Assembly: GCA_026826555.1 (NCBI GenBank)
Contig: JAKSZT010005175.1
Location: 541,402-605,401, forward strand
Direction of reading: 5' to 3'
DNA length: 64,000 nt
Source of the DNA: Tolypeutes matacus
Lineage: Eukaryota; Chordata; Mammalia; Cingulata; Chlamyphoridae
Below are positions 44,585 through 54,550 of the stretch, piece after piece (position 1 is the stretch's first letter; each line of letters opens with the position of its first letter). The notes under the pieces were generated by a model. The model saw nothing but the letters and a program-made list of their open reading frames with translations, was not told the DNA's origin and ran no database searches. The translations under genes and the position numbers were made by a program.

Positions 44585-46178
44585 GAAGGCAAGATGGCAT
44601 CAGTTTAGGAGGGCACTCACTGACTATCTCTCTGAGGATGGCGAATTGTGGACAGGGTCCTGCCTGGGGGTCTGTGCTGTGGGCGTATGGAGCGAGACGC
44701 TTGAGACATCTATCTGCAGGTAGATGGACGGCGTGGACTGATCGGTAGAGATTCATGAGCTTTAAGCCTGCCTTTGGTTGTTAACACAGATGTGTGAGCC
44801 CCACCCTCAGGAAAAAATGTTCATTTGGGCCATGACTCCCACCAGGCAACCCAGTGAGAGGGTCCGGTGATAAGGAGCATTCTCTGAGAGTGGGCGGGCT
44901 CTGGTGAAGGGGTGAGAGGGCTTTCCTTTCTGTGGATTTGGCTGCCTGGAACCCCTTGCAGCTTGGGCAAACAAAATAGCTGGATTGACTCAACACCAGG
45001 CAGAGAGGAGGGGTAAATCTGCTGAGGAAGTTGATTTACCTAGCTACCCAGGGACAAGCCCCAAACCCCACCAAGCCAGTGAGAGGGAGCTTTCTCCGAG
45101 GGAGGGACGGTTCTGATAGAAGGTGAGAGGGGTTTCCCTTCTGTGGATTTGGCTGCCTGGACCCCCTCATAGCTTTGAGGAGCAGATAAGCAGGCTTGAA
45201 GCAGTGCCAGGCTGAGGGGAGAGGCAAATCTACTAAGGGAGCCTGATTTACCCAGCAGCCCAGTGACACTGAGGCTTGGCTCCAGAGGGGGCAGAGTCAG
45301 CCAATTTTATCTTTCTGCACTGACAAGCATCAGAGCTTCAGCTCCTCTGGGGAGGCCAGGAAGTGGGAAGTGCTTGATTAATTTCCACGAGCCTAGCTAG
45401 GGTCCCCTCATTGAAGGGGGTGTCTAGAAGAGGACTTATTTTGGGTCCCATGTTTGGTTTTTCTCTGTTTATTTGTTGTCTCTTGCTTTTCTTTCCTCTT
45501 TGCTCCCCCCTTTCTTTTTTCTTTCATTTTTTGTAAAATTAGGTGCTGCTAGCTTGTATCTTCTTTGGTGTGCTTCTTCTTCAGTTCTTTCCCATTCTCT
45601 GTCTATATTGATTTTTTACCCCAACTTATCTCTTATCATTCCTTCATCTTTCTGCCTTCATCTTTCTGTGGTCCTTATATACCATGTTTTTTTCATTAGC
45701 CCACAACTTAAGGGTGTCAATTTCTATTCTATCTATTTTGTTTTCTACTTTTTAAAATTAATATTAACTTTTTCCTTTCAGCTTTTTCTTTACTCTCTCT
45801 CCCTCCTCATCATTCTAGCCTTCTAAATCATTATATATATATTACTCTATTTGGTTTCCCAGTCCATTATAGGTACTCCACCTTTTTTCCTTTTACTCTA
45901 CACTGACTACATGAATCAAATATTCATTTCAGTAAGTCTTATTTGGCCCCTCATCTAACTTTTATCAATATTACTATTATCCTTTTTCCTTTCTCATATC
46001 TTTCAATTCCTCTGGCCATAATATTTTTCCTTCAAGGTACCATAGAAAGAAGCAAGGAAATTAAATAAGAAGAAAAAGTGTCAAAGAGAAAACTTAACAC
46101 ACACACAGAGACACCAGCTAAATAAAACTCTAGAGCAGAGAGAGAAGTGAATCAACCAAATAAACCCATCAAGATAAA
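44585..46178 (+). promoter_or_regulatory. L1-D 5'UTR with two tandem 211-bp units and a pyrimidine tract
   Basis: The 5'UTR is GC-rich at first. Two diverged copies of a roughly 211-bp unit lie at about 44850-45060 and 45061-45271; the shared core TTCTGTGGATTTGGCTGCCT occurs near 44929 and 45140. The block 45430-46040 is strongly pyrimidine-rich on the plus strand. L1 5'UTRs carry the internal pol II promoter, and tandem units recall the monomers of rodent L1. The first ORF1 ATG is at 46179. Confidence 0.8.
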
Positions 46179-47105
46179 ATGATTACTAGAGGGCAACAAA
46201 AAATTACAAACGACACTGAGAAACAGGAAGACATGGACCAGTCCAATGAACAAACTAAAAACCAGGAAGACATGCAGAATATCGAACAACTAATCAAAGC
46301 TTTCCAAACAAATACCATGAACCAACTTAATGAAGTGAAGGAAGAGATTAAGGATATAAAGAAGACACTGGGAGAACATACTGAAGAAATTGTAAACATA
46401 AGCAAAAAGATAACGGATAGGATGGTGATCAATGGCACAATCCAAGAATTAAAAAAGATGCTGGATTCACCAAACAGCAGATTTGAATAGGCAGAAGAAA
46501 GAATTAGTGATGTGGAAGACAATACATCTGAAATCAAACAGATAGTAGAACACATAGACAAAAAAAAAAAATAGAAAAAATCCAGCAGGGACTCAGAGAT
46601 TTAACTGACAACACAAAATGCATAAACATATGCATTATGGGCATCCCAGAAAGAGAAGAGAAGGGAAAGGGAACAGAAGGAATGTTGAAGGAAATAATGG
46701 CTGAAAACTTCCCAACCGTATTGAGAGAGATGGATGTGCAGATCCAGGAAGCACAACACACCCCAAACAGTATAAATCTCAACAGACCAACTCCAGGACA
46801 TATACTTGTCAAAATGTACAATGCTCAAGACAAAGAGAAAATACTCAATGCAGCAAGAGAAAAGAGAACCATCACATAAAAGGGAATCACAATAAGATTA
46901 AGTGCTGATTTCTCATCGGAAACCATGGAGGCAAGAAGACAGTGGTATGACATAGTCAAAGTACTAAAAGAAAAAAATTTCCAGCCACAAATTCTCTATC
47001 CAGCAAAACTGGAGTTCAAAAATGAAGGAGTGTCCAAAATAGTCACAGATAAACAGAAATTAAGAAGTATGTCAATAAGAAACCTGAACTTCAAGAAATA
47101 CTAAA
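46179..47105 (+). pseudogene. ORF1: LINE-1 ORF1p of L1-D
   Basis: The frame opens at 46179 (MITRGQQKITND) into a polar, heptad-like coiled-coil region (EEIKDIKKTLGEHTEEI) and is stopped by TAG at 46488-46490. Shifts around an A-run at 46560-46572 follow. The RRM and C-terminal parts are readable at 46637-46879 (NRPTPGHILVKM, AREKRTIT), stopped by TAA at 46877-46879, and beyond (SADFSSETMEARRQWYDIVK, ILYPAKL). Its intact equivalent is the C-terminal frame at 3-542. Confidence 0.88.
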
Positions 47106-47229
47106 GGAAGTTCTACAAGTTGAAAGGAAAAAAGAAGGGAAAGAGAGTTGGAGGAGAGTTTAAAAAAAACAACTAAAAAGACAAAAACAGAAAAAAACAA
47201 CATATGACATACATTACCCCAAAGAAAAT

Positions 47230-50200
47230 ATGGCTGAAGTAAGAAATTGGTTGTGAGTAATAGCATTGAATATTAATGGATTAAATTCACCACTCAAGAG
47301 ACACAGATTGGCAGAATGGATAAAGAAATATGATCCATCTCTATGCTGTCTACAAGAAACCCACCTTCGGCCCAAGGATTCAAGGAGACTGAAAGTAAAT
47401 AAGTGGAAAACAATTTTACAAGCTAACAATAGCAAAAAAGGGCAGGAGCAGCTATCCTAATATCAGACAAAATAGACTTTAAGTACAAAACTATTGTAAG
47501 AGACAAAGATGGACACTATATATTAGGAAAAGGGGCAATCTCTCAAGAAGAGAGAACAATCATAAACATTTATGCACCTAATCGGGGTGCCTCAAAATAC
47601 ATGAGGAAAACTCTGGAAAAACTACGTGGAAAAATAAATGCCTCTACAATTATAACGGGGGCTTTAATACAACATTATCATCATTAGACAAAACATCTAG
47701 ACAGAGAATCAAAAAAGAAACAAAGGATCTCAACAATACGCTAGAGACCTGGACTTAATAGATATATACAGAACACTACAACCAATTACAGCAGAATTTA
47801 CATTCTTCTCGAGTGCACATGGATCATGCTCCAAGATAGACCACATGCTAGGCCACAGAACAACTCTAAATGAATTCAGAAAAATTGAGACTATACAAAG
47901 TACTTTCTCTGACCACAATGGAATGAAATTGGAAATCACTAAGGGCCAGAGAAACAGATTAGGCACAAAGATATGGATGTTAAACAACACCCTTTGAGAC
48001 AAACTGAGTCTTGGAGGAAATCTCAAAAGAAATCAGTAACTACCTTGAAACTAATGAAAACAAAAAGACAACATATCAAAACCTATGGGATGCAGCAAAA
48101 GCTGTCCTGAAAGGGAAGTTCATAGCTATAAAAACACATATTAAAAAAGAAGAAAGAGCTAAAATTGAAGACCTAACTGCACACTTGGAGGAATTGGAAA
48201 AACAACAGCAAACTAAACCTAAAGGAAGTAGAAAGAAGGAAATAACAAAGATTAGAGCAGAACTAAATGAAATAGAGAATTAAAAAAGCACTAGAAAAAT
48301 AAACAAAACCAAAAGCTGGTTCTTTGAGAAGATCAACGAAAATGACAAACTCTTAGCCAGACTAACAAAGAAAAGGGAGAACAGATGCAAATACACAAAA
48401 TAAGTAATGAGCAAGGGGAAATCACTACTGACCCCACAGAAATAAAGAGTTTCATAAGAGAATACTTTGAAAAATTATATGCCAACAAGAATGATAATTT
48501 AGAGGAAATGGACAAGATTCTTGAAACTCACAAATAGCCTACATTGATGAAAGAAGAAATTGATGAATTGAATAGCCCAATTACAAGTAAAGAGATGGAC
48601 TAAGTCATCAAAAACCTCACAACTAAGAAGAGCCCAGGACCAGATGGCTTCACAGCTGAATTCTACCAAACAATCCAGAAGGAGCTAACACCAATTCTGC
48701 TTATGCTCTTCCAAAAAATAGAAGTAGAAGGAATATCGTCTAACCTATTCTACAATGCCAACATTACCCTAATACCAAAACCAAACAAAGATACCACAAG
48801 AAAGGAAAATTACAGACCAATTTCTCTAATGAAGCTAGATGCTAAAATCCTCAACAAAATATTTGCTAATTGCATTCAACAACATATCAAAAGGATTATA
48901 CACCATGACCAAGTGGGTTTCATCCCGAGTATGCAAGGATGGTTCAGTATTAGAAAATCAATCAATGTAATACACCACATAAACAGATTGAAAGAAAAAA
49001 ATCACATGATCATCTCTATAGATGCAGAAAAAGCATTCAACAAAATACAGCACTCTTTCCTGATAAAAACACTGCAAAGGATAGGAATAGAAGGAAACTT
49101 TCTGAATATGATAAAGGGTATATATGAAAAACTCAAAGCTAACATCATCTTCTATGGTGAAATCCTAAAAGCCTTCCCTCTGGGATCGGGAACAAGACAA
49201 GGATGTCCACTATCACTACTCCTATTTAATATTGTCTTAGAAGCACTTACTCAAGCACTGAGGCAAGAAAAGGATATAAAAGGCATCCATATGGGAAAAG
49301 AAATAAAAATTTCATTGTTTGCAGACAACATGATCCTATACATAGAAAGGCCTGAGAAATCTACAACAAAGCTTCTAGAACTTATAAAGGAGTTCAGTAA
49401 TGTTGCAAGCTATAAGATCAATGCTCAGAAATCAGTAGCATTTCTGTACACCAATACGAGCAAGCTGAGGAGGAAATAAAAAAAAAAAAACATTTACAAT
49501 AGTAACTAAAAAAATCAAATACCTAGAAATAAATTTAACTAAAGATGTAAAGGACTTATATATAGAAAACTACACAACACTGTTAAAGGAAATCAAAGAA
49601 AACTTAAATAAATGGAAGAATATTCCCTGTTCATGGATAGGAAGAATAAACAGCTTCAAGATGTCTATCCTACCCAAACTAATCTACAGATTTAATGCAA
49701 TCCCAATAAAAATCAACGGTATATTTTTTAAAGAACTGGATAAACTAACTACAAAATATATTTGGAAAGGTAAGAGGCCCCGAATTGCCAAAGACATATT
49801 GAAAAAAAAAATGAAGTTGGAGGTATCACATTACCCGACTTTAAAACATACTACAAAGCTACAGTGATCAAAACTGCATAGTATTGGCACAAAGATGGAC
49901 CTACTGACCAATGGAAATGAATTGAGAGTTCTGATATAGATTCTCGCATATACAGTCATCTGATATTTGAATAGGCCACCAAGCCTCAGTTGGGAGAGAT
50001 TGGCCTCTTTAACGATTGGTGCTTGGAGAACTGGATATCCATATCCAAAAGAATGAGAGAAGAATACCATCTCACACCTTATACAAAAATCAGCTCAAGA
50101 TGAATCAAAGGTCTAAATATAAGAGCCAAAATCATAAAGACCTTGGAAGATAAGGTAGGGAAGCCTCTACAGTAACTTGTAATAGGAAATGGTTTCATAA

Positions 50201-51020
50201 ACTTCTCAGCCAAAGCACGAGCAGCAAGAGAAAAAATAGATAAATGGGATATCCTCAAAATTAAAAACTTCTGCACTCAAAAGACATTATTAAGAAAGTA
50301 AAAAGGCAGCCTACCCAATGGGAGAACATATTTGGCAACCATATATCTGATAGGAGCACAATATCCTGCATATATAAAGAAATCCTCCACCTCGAAAATA
50401 AAAAGACAAACAACCCATTTAAAAAATGGGCGAGTGACCTGAAAAGACATTTCTCCAAGGAAGAAATACAAATAGCTAAAAAGCACATGAAAAAATGCTC
50501 GACATCACTAGCTATTAGAGAAATGCAAATCAACACTACAATGTGATACCATCTTACACCCATCAGAATGGCAGCTATTTTTTAAAAAAGCAGAATATAA
50601 GTGTTGGAGAGGATGTGGAGGAATAGGAACCCTCATCCACTGCTGGTGGGATTGTGGATTGGTCCAGCCTCTGTGGAGGACAGTATGGCAGTTCCTCAAA
50701 AACCTAACAATAGATCTTCCATATGATCCAGTGATTCGACTACTGGGTGTATATCCAGAAGAAGTGAAAGCAAAGACATGAACAGATATATGCACACCAA
50801 TGTTCATAGCGGCATTCTTCACAATTGCCAAAAGCTGGAAACAGCCCCTGTGCCCTTCAACAGATGAATGGATAAGCAAAATATGGTACATACATACAAT
50901 GGAATATTACTCAGCTGTAAGAAGGAATAAAGTGCTAAAACACGTGGATGAATCTTGAAGACCTTATGTTGAGTGAAGCAAGCCAGGCATTGAAGGATGA
51001 ACAGTATATGACCTCACTGA
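47230..51020 (+). pseudogene. ORF2: LINE-1 ORF2p of L1-D, multiply disabled
   Basis: The ATG at 47230 is followed by an in-frame TGA nine codons in (47254-47256). Endonuclease boxes are recognisable ([42 protein letters not shown]), with a shift near 47450. The longest open piece, 48703-49479 (258 codons), is [31 protein letters not shown]. Two key sites are altered: AFDKIQ reads AFNKIQ, and the catalytic FADD reads FADN (Asn codon at 49327-49329). The C-terminal domain is seen at about 50600-50720 (CWRGCG, HCWWDC, PLWRTVWQFLK) with further stops. Confidence 0.9.
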
Positions 51021-51566
51021 TTTGAATTGAGGAAAATAAGCAATCTCTGAGAACCATTGTCTGAAAAATAGTTTAACAAGGGAGAGAATGAGAAGAGTAG
51101 GTTGTGAACCATCACCCATATGGACATAATCTATGGTAAAGTGATAAGTGTAGTTGCATATTGAAGGATAGGACAGGTGGGTCGTGATATTACTGGGCTT
51201 GGTGGTGCAGAGTTGACAGGTGGGTAGATTAGGAAGCGCAGGTTAGAATACCAATGGCATGTAACTATGAATCTTGTTATCCAATGAGTCAAGACAGGAG
51301 AGTGTCATATGCCCCAGGAGGATTTGGGGGAAGGAACAGAAAAGATCAAATGGGGTATTTAGTGGTCATGGGAAATGTTTTTCATTTCCTAACAGTCATG
51401 GACACAGGACATGGTAAATGTCATAAAAAATTATTAAACTGTACCGTCTAATTTGTAAACTATATTGTAAACCATTGACAATGATTAATAGTTATGTTTC
51501 ACTATTTGTGTAACAGTTATAACAATGCTACCCTGCACAAAGAAAAAAAAAAAAAAAGGATAATAT

Positions 51567-51593
51567 GGGGTGAGGAAAGGGGAAGGAGGTTGG
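51567..51593 (+). promoter_or_regulatory. G-rich polypurine tract in the L1 3'UTR
   Basis: Runs GGGG, GG, GGGG, GG, GG and GGG within 27 bp could form a G-quadruplex. The same position in the copy at 61150-64000 reads as C-runs near 63067-63099, and in copy B near 18460-18482. A G-rich 3'UTR tract is a known shared trait of mammalian L1s. Confidence 0.65.
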
Positions 51594-52337
51594 GTATATG
51601 AGACTCTCTAGTATTCTGTGTGTTACTTTGCTGTGACCTAAAACTTCTTAGAAAATTAAATTAAAAATTGGGAGACACTGGGAATGAGAAGGGGAAGGTG
51701 TCACAGTACACACTAAACATCCAATAATGTAGTGATAAAAGGGAAAAAATAATTAAAAACATTTTTTGTTGTTTTTTCCCATTTTTTGAATGTTCCAATC
51801 CGTTAATTATATTTTATTTTTAATTTTATTTTTCCTGTGTTTCCATGTATTTTATCTCTTAAATTAAAGCTTATCATTATTACTTCATTTTCCTATTAAC
51901 TGTATTTAGTTATTATATGGACTTCATCTTCAAGAAAGTTTTAGATCACAGAAAGGTTACAATGGGGGCTGCAGAGGATCATTGGTTAGGGGTGTTTGGA
52001 ATGGGGGATTCATAGTAGGAAGTTCATCCGAATATATATGAAAGATATATAAAATTGTTCAAATGATAAAGAAATGGGGCATGGTCACGGTGGGTAGACA
52101 ATCATGCAATAAATGAGGGAATACTGAATTCCCAGCCTGGAGAGCTCTGCCACATTCTCAAGGGAGTAGCAACAGTCCCCTGAGTAAAGGGGCAGTGTCT
52201 GGCAAGGGAGGATGGTCCACTGATGGATTCTTGTTATTGATGACTAGCCTTATGAGTCTTTGCTCTTGTAATCGATACTTAGCCTACTGTTATGGGGTGC
52301 CTAAGGGTTGCCACCTGGGAGCCTCCTTGTTGCTCAA

Positions 52338-53103
52338 ATGTGGCCTCTCTCTAAGCCAAACTCAGCATATGTATGCAATACCTTCCCCCCAGCATGGGAC
52401 ATGACTCCCGGGGATGAGCCTCCCTGGCAACGAGGGATTAATACCAAGTGCCAACTGGCAACACGACTGGAAAAAGACCTTGAATAAAAGGGGGAAAAGG
52501 TAAAGACAAATGAGTTCATGTGGCTAAGAGACTTCAAAGAGAGTCAGGAGGTCATCCCAGAGGTAATGCTTATGCACACCTCAGTAGGATCTCATAGAAC
52601 ACCAAAGTGGATATCACCCCACACAGAGGGGCTCCCTCTGGAGACACCCAGGTCCCATATAAGGGGGGATAGCCCCAGAGATTGATGACTTATCAGTGGG
52701 CTCTACTTTGGAATCTGTGCTCCTGACAGTGACAGAGTTGGACTCAAATAAGTCCTCCCTGCACATGGTCCATCAGTCCCTTCTATTCAAACCTTTATGT
52801 GATGCTGGAGTTTGTAGGTATACTTCCCGAGACTGGAGCCTCTGGCCTGCCCATGTGCCCTCTGTGCTTGGAATCTCGGTGGAGCTGCAAATCCTACTCT
52901 ACAGCTCAATGGCCTCACCCAAGCCACCTGGTGAGGAGACGATGATGGACAACGGCCATCCCAGGGAATGGAGAGAGCCTGCAGTTGCAGGCAGGATATT
53001 CCCATCCACCGTATCCATGGTATATAAGCCCACTCTCACTTGGAGGTTGAGTGGACATCACCATCCCAGTCCCCTTAGGATTAGGGGAAGAGCTATGGAC
53101 TAG
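52338..53103 (+). pseudogene. Candidate extra reading frame 'a' in the L1 3' extension (L1-D copy)
   Basis: The frame from ATG 52338 (MWPLSKPNSAY, then PPAWDMTPGDE, LEKDLE, KVKTNEF, EVIPEVMLMH, PKWISP) to GRAMD-stop at 53103 spans about 255 codons. It is interrupted here by TAA 52485, TGA TGA 52683-52688, TAA 52749 and a 1-nt shift near 52775; the last 135 codons (52696-53103) are open. The same frame is open for 189 codons in the copy at 61576-62145. Shared residues include AGVCR, SRD, SLW, SVELQ, HPREWRE and AGRI. No domain is recognised. It may be a decayed accessory ORF or a long chance frame. Confidence 0.42.
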
Positions 53104-53407
53104 AGTAGACTTAATGGTATTCTGTTGTAGACATATTGTGATTCAAGCAATGGAAGAAATTATAACAATGAGGTGGAGCCAGTGGCTACTAGACACTTTC
53201 AGAACAGGTAAGGGAAAAGTAGTTGTAATACAGGGGCTTTTTCAGGACTTGGGAATTATCCTGAGTGACATTACAACAACAGACATAGGCCATTTTACAT
53301 CAGCATATACCATGCAGAACTGTGTGGGAGAGAGTGTGGTCTACAATGTGAACTATGGTCTATGCTTAGTGGCAAAGTCCCGGGTTGTGTATATTAATTG
53401 CAGGTGA
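53051..53407 (+). CDS. Candidate extra reading frame 'b' in the L1 3' extension (L1-D copy)
   Basis: A 118-codon uninterrupted frame overlaps the end of frame 'a' by 53 nt in another register. It starts MDITIPVPLG and contains GEELWTRVDL, AMEEII, VVIQGLFQDLGIILSDI, MQNCVGES, YNVNYG and ends INCR-stop. The copy at 61271-61628 starts MDFTIPDSSG, overlaps frame 'a' by the same 53 nt, and ends at the homologous stop, with one extra base inside. Copy B is open over most of it. No known domain or membrane segment is evident. Nothing proves translation. Confidence 0.42.
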   Translation: MDITIPVPLGLGEELWTRVDLMVFCCRHIVIQAMEEIITMRWSQWLLDTFRTGKGKVVVIQGLFQDLGIILSDITTTDIGHFTSAYTMQNCVGESVVYNVNYGLCLVAKSRVVYINCR

Positions 53408-53530
53408 TGTGCCACACTAATGAAAGATGTTTATGTGGGATGTTATGGGAGGTGTAGGAGGTGGGGAACATGGGAATCCCTGTAATTTTTTTGTAACATT
53501 TATGTAATCTAAACATCTTTTAAAATTTAT

Positions 53531-53662
53531 GTATAAAAAATAAAATTTATGTAAGGAAATGCACATATATGCGTATATATTTATATATCATTTTACAAAT
53601 ATTGGTTTGTATTGTGAAAATTTTGATTTTTACAATAAAAAATAAATGATTAAATAAAATAT
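53531..53662 (+). other. AT-rich tail of L1-D; possible 3' transduction
   Basis: The L1 homology shared with other copies ends near 53530, but the target duplication begins only at 53663. The 132 bp between are not a simple A-tail: they contain mixed sequence (GGAAATGCACATATATGCG, then TTGGTTTGTATTGTG) followed by ACAATAAAAAATAAATG. This is what a read-through transcript that captured downstream sequence of its source locus would leave. Confidence 0.5.
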
Positions 53663-53675
53663 ATATAACATTATA
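53663..53675. repeat. 13-bp target-site duplication of L1-D, right copy
   Basis: ATATAACATTATA, identical to 44572-44584. Confidence 0.92.
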
Positions 53676-54046
53676 AAATAAAACTCATTTTTCTATCTCC
53701 ATACCTAGCCCCATACTAAATATTCCTCTTCCAATTTCTTTCATCACAGTAAAACTCATGTTCCTCCCTTCACATTTTCTTTGTTAGTCTTTTTTCTCCC
53801 TCACTCTCCCTTACAAGCACAAATGATCAGCAACTCCTGCTGGCTTATTCCCCAATATATAACTCAAGTCCTTCTTATTGTCTTCATGCACACCGTATCA
53901 CCCTATTTATGAACTACTATAGTATCCTAGCTGGTCTGCCCACTTCCACCTTTATCCTTCATGATCTAGTCTCTAAGATTATGTAGAGTGTGCTATTTTA
54001 AAATTTAAATAAGTAACTGATAGTTATCTGCTTTAAAACCCTCTGC
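53676..54046 (+). repeat. Old L2-like LINE relic, right half
   Basis: Continuation of the relic at 44400-44584, with CCTGCTGGCTTATTCCCC, a TCCTAGCTGGTCTGCCC block and TCTGCTTTAAAACCCTC, as in L2. It runs into the next LTR-like repeat. Confidence 0.5.
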
Positions 54047-54550
54047 TTGGCATTATAATGGGCCCCAAAGATGTCCATATCCTATTCCCTGGAAACTGTG
54101 AATATGTTATGTTACATGGCAAGGTGGGGTTAAGTTTCGAATAGAATTACGGTGGCTAATATACCATGTATATTTAACAAGTAAAATAATAAAATTGTCC
54201 TGGAAAACACAGTTGCACAGAATGTATCAAAAATGTGTTTTATATATTGAAGAGCAGACAGAAAAGTAAGTCCAAGTAATGCAATTTAACAAAGACTCGC
54301 CTGGTCATTTCTGGCTTTGAAGATGGAAGAGTAACATGAGCCTAGGAAAACACAGAGACTGAAGATGTGAGTGGCAAAGAAACATATTCTCTACTATAGT
54401 CTTCAAAAGGAGTACAGCTCTGACAATACTTTAAGTTTAGCCTGATGCCTATTTCAGACATCTGAACTCCTGTGCTAGATATAATAAATTTTCATTGTTT
54501 CAACCTACTACATTTGTAGTAATTTCTTACAGCACAGAGGAAACCAATAT
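54047..54550 (+). repeat. Old LTR-like repeat (MaLR/ERVL type)
   Basis: The motif order is that of an old mammalian LTR: ATGGGCCCCAAAGATGTCC, CTGTGAATATGTTATGTTAC, a CTGGCTTTGAAGATGGA block, and the end TAGTAATTTCTTACAGCAC followed by GGAAACCAATA. Same general type as 27461-27966. Confidence 0.55.

Larger units (their letters stand above)
51021..53530 (+). other. L1-D 3' region, unusually long (about 2.5 kb)
   Basis: From the end of ORF2 to the terminal AATCTAAACATCTTTT, this region aligns collinearly with the reverse-oriented copies at 61150-64000 and 16545-18598 and partly with 31520-33358. It is therefore an integral part of this L1 lineage and not a chance neighbour. It contains a G-rich tract (51567-51593), AT-rich stretches (51770-51960) and two overlapping reading frames (52338-53103 and 53051-53407). 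Confidence 0.88.
44585..53662 (+). mobile_element. Full-length LINE-1 (L1-D), 9.08 kb, with target duplications
   Basis: A complete L1 is bounded by a perfect 13-bp target duplication. It begins GAAGGCAAGATGGC, the usual L1 5' style, and has a 1.6-kb 5'UTR, ORF1 (46179-47105), ORF2 (47230 to about 51020), an unusually long 3' region (about 51020-53530) and an AT-rich tail. At 9.1 kb it is half as long again as a human L1, almost entirely because of the 3' region. Both ORFs carry stops and frameshifts and the RT catalytic pair is mutated, so it is inactive. It interrupts an L2-like relic. Confidence 0.93.

Noticed and set aside
45473..45826. 117-codon hydrophobic frame in the L1-D 5'UTR (possible ORF0 or membrane protein)
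   Set aside because: It lies wholly in a pyrimidine-rich tract that encodes F, L and S by composition; it is on the sense strand, whereas the described primate ORF0 is antisense.
46169..46561. 130-codon S/L-rich reverse frame opposite the L1-D ORF1 coiled coil
   Set aside because: Composition mirror of the lysine/glutamate-rich coiled coil.
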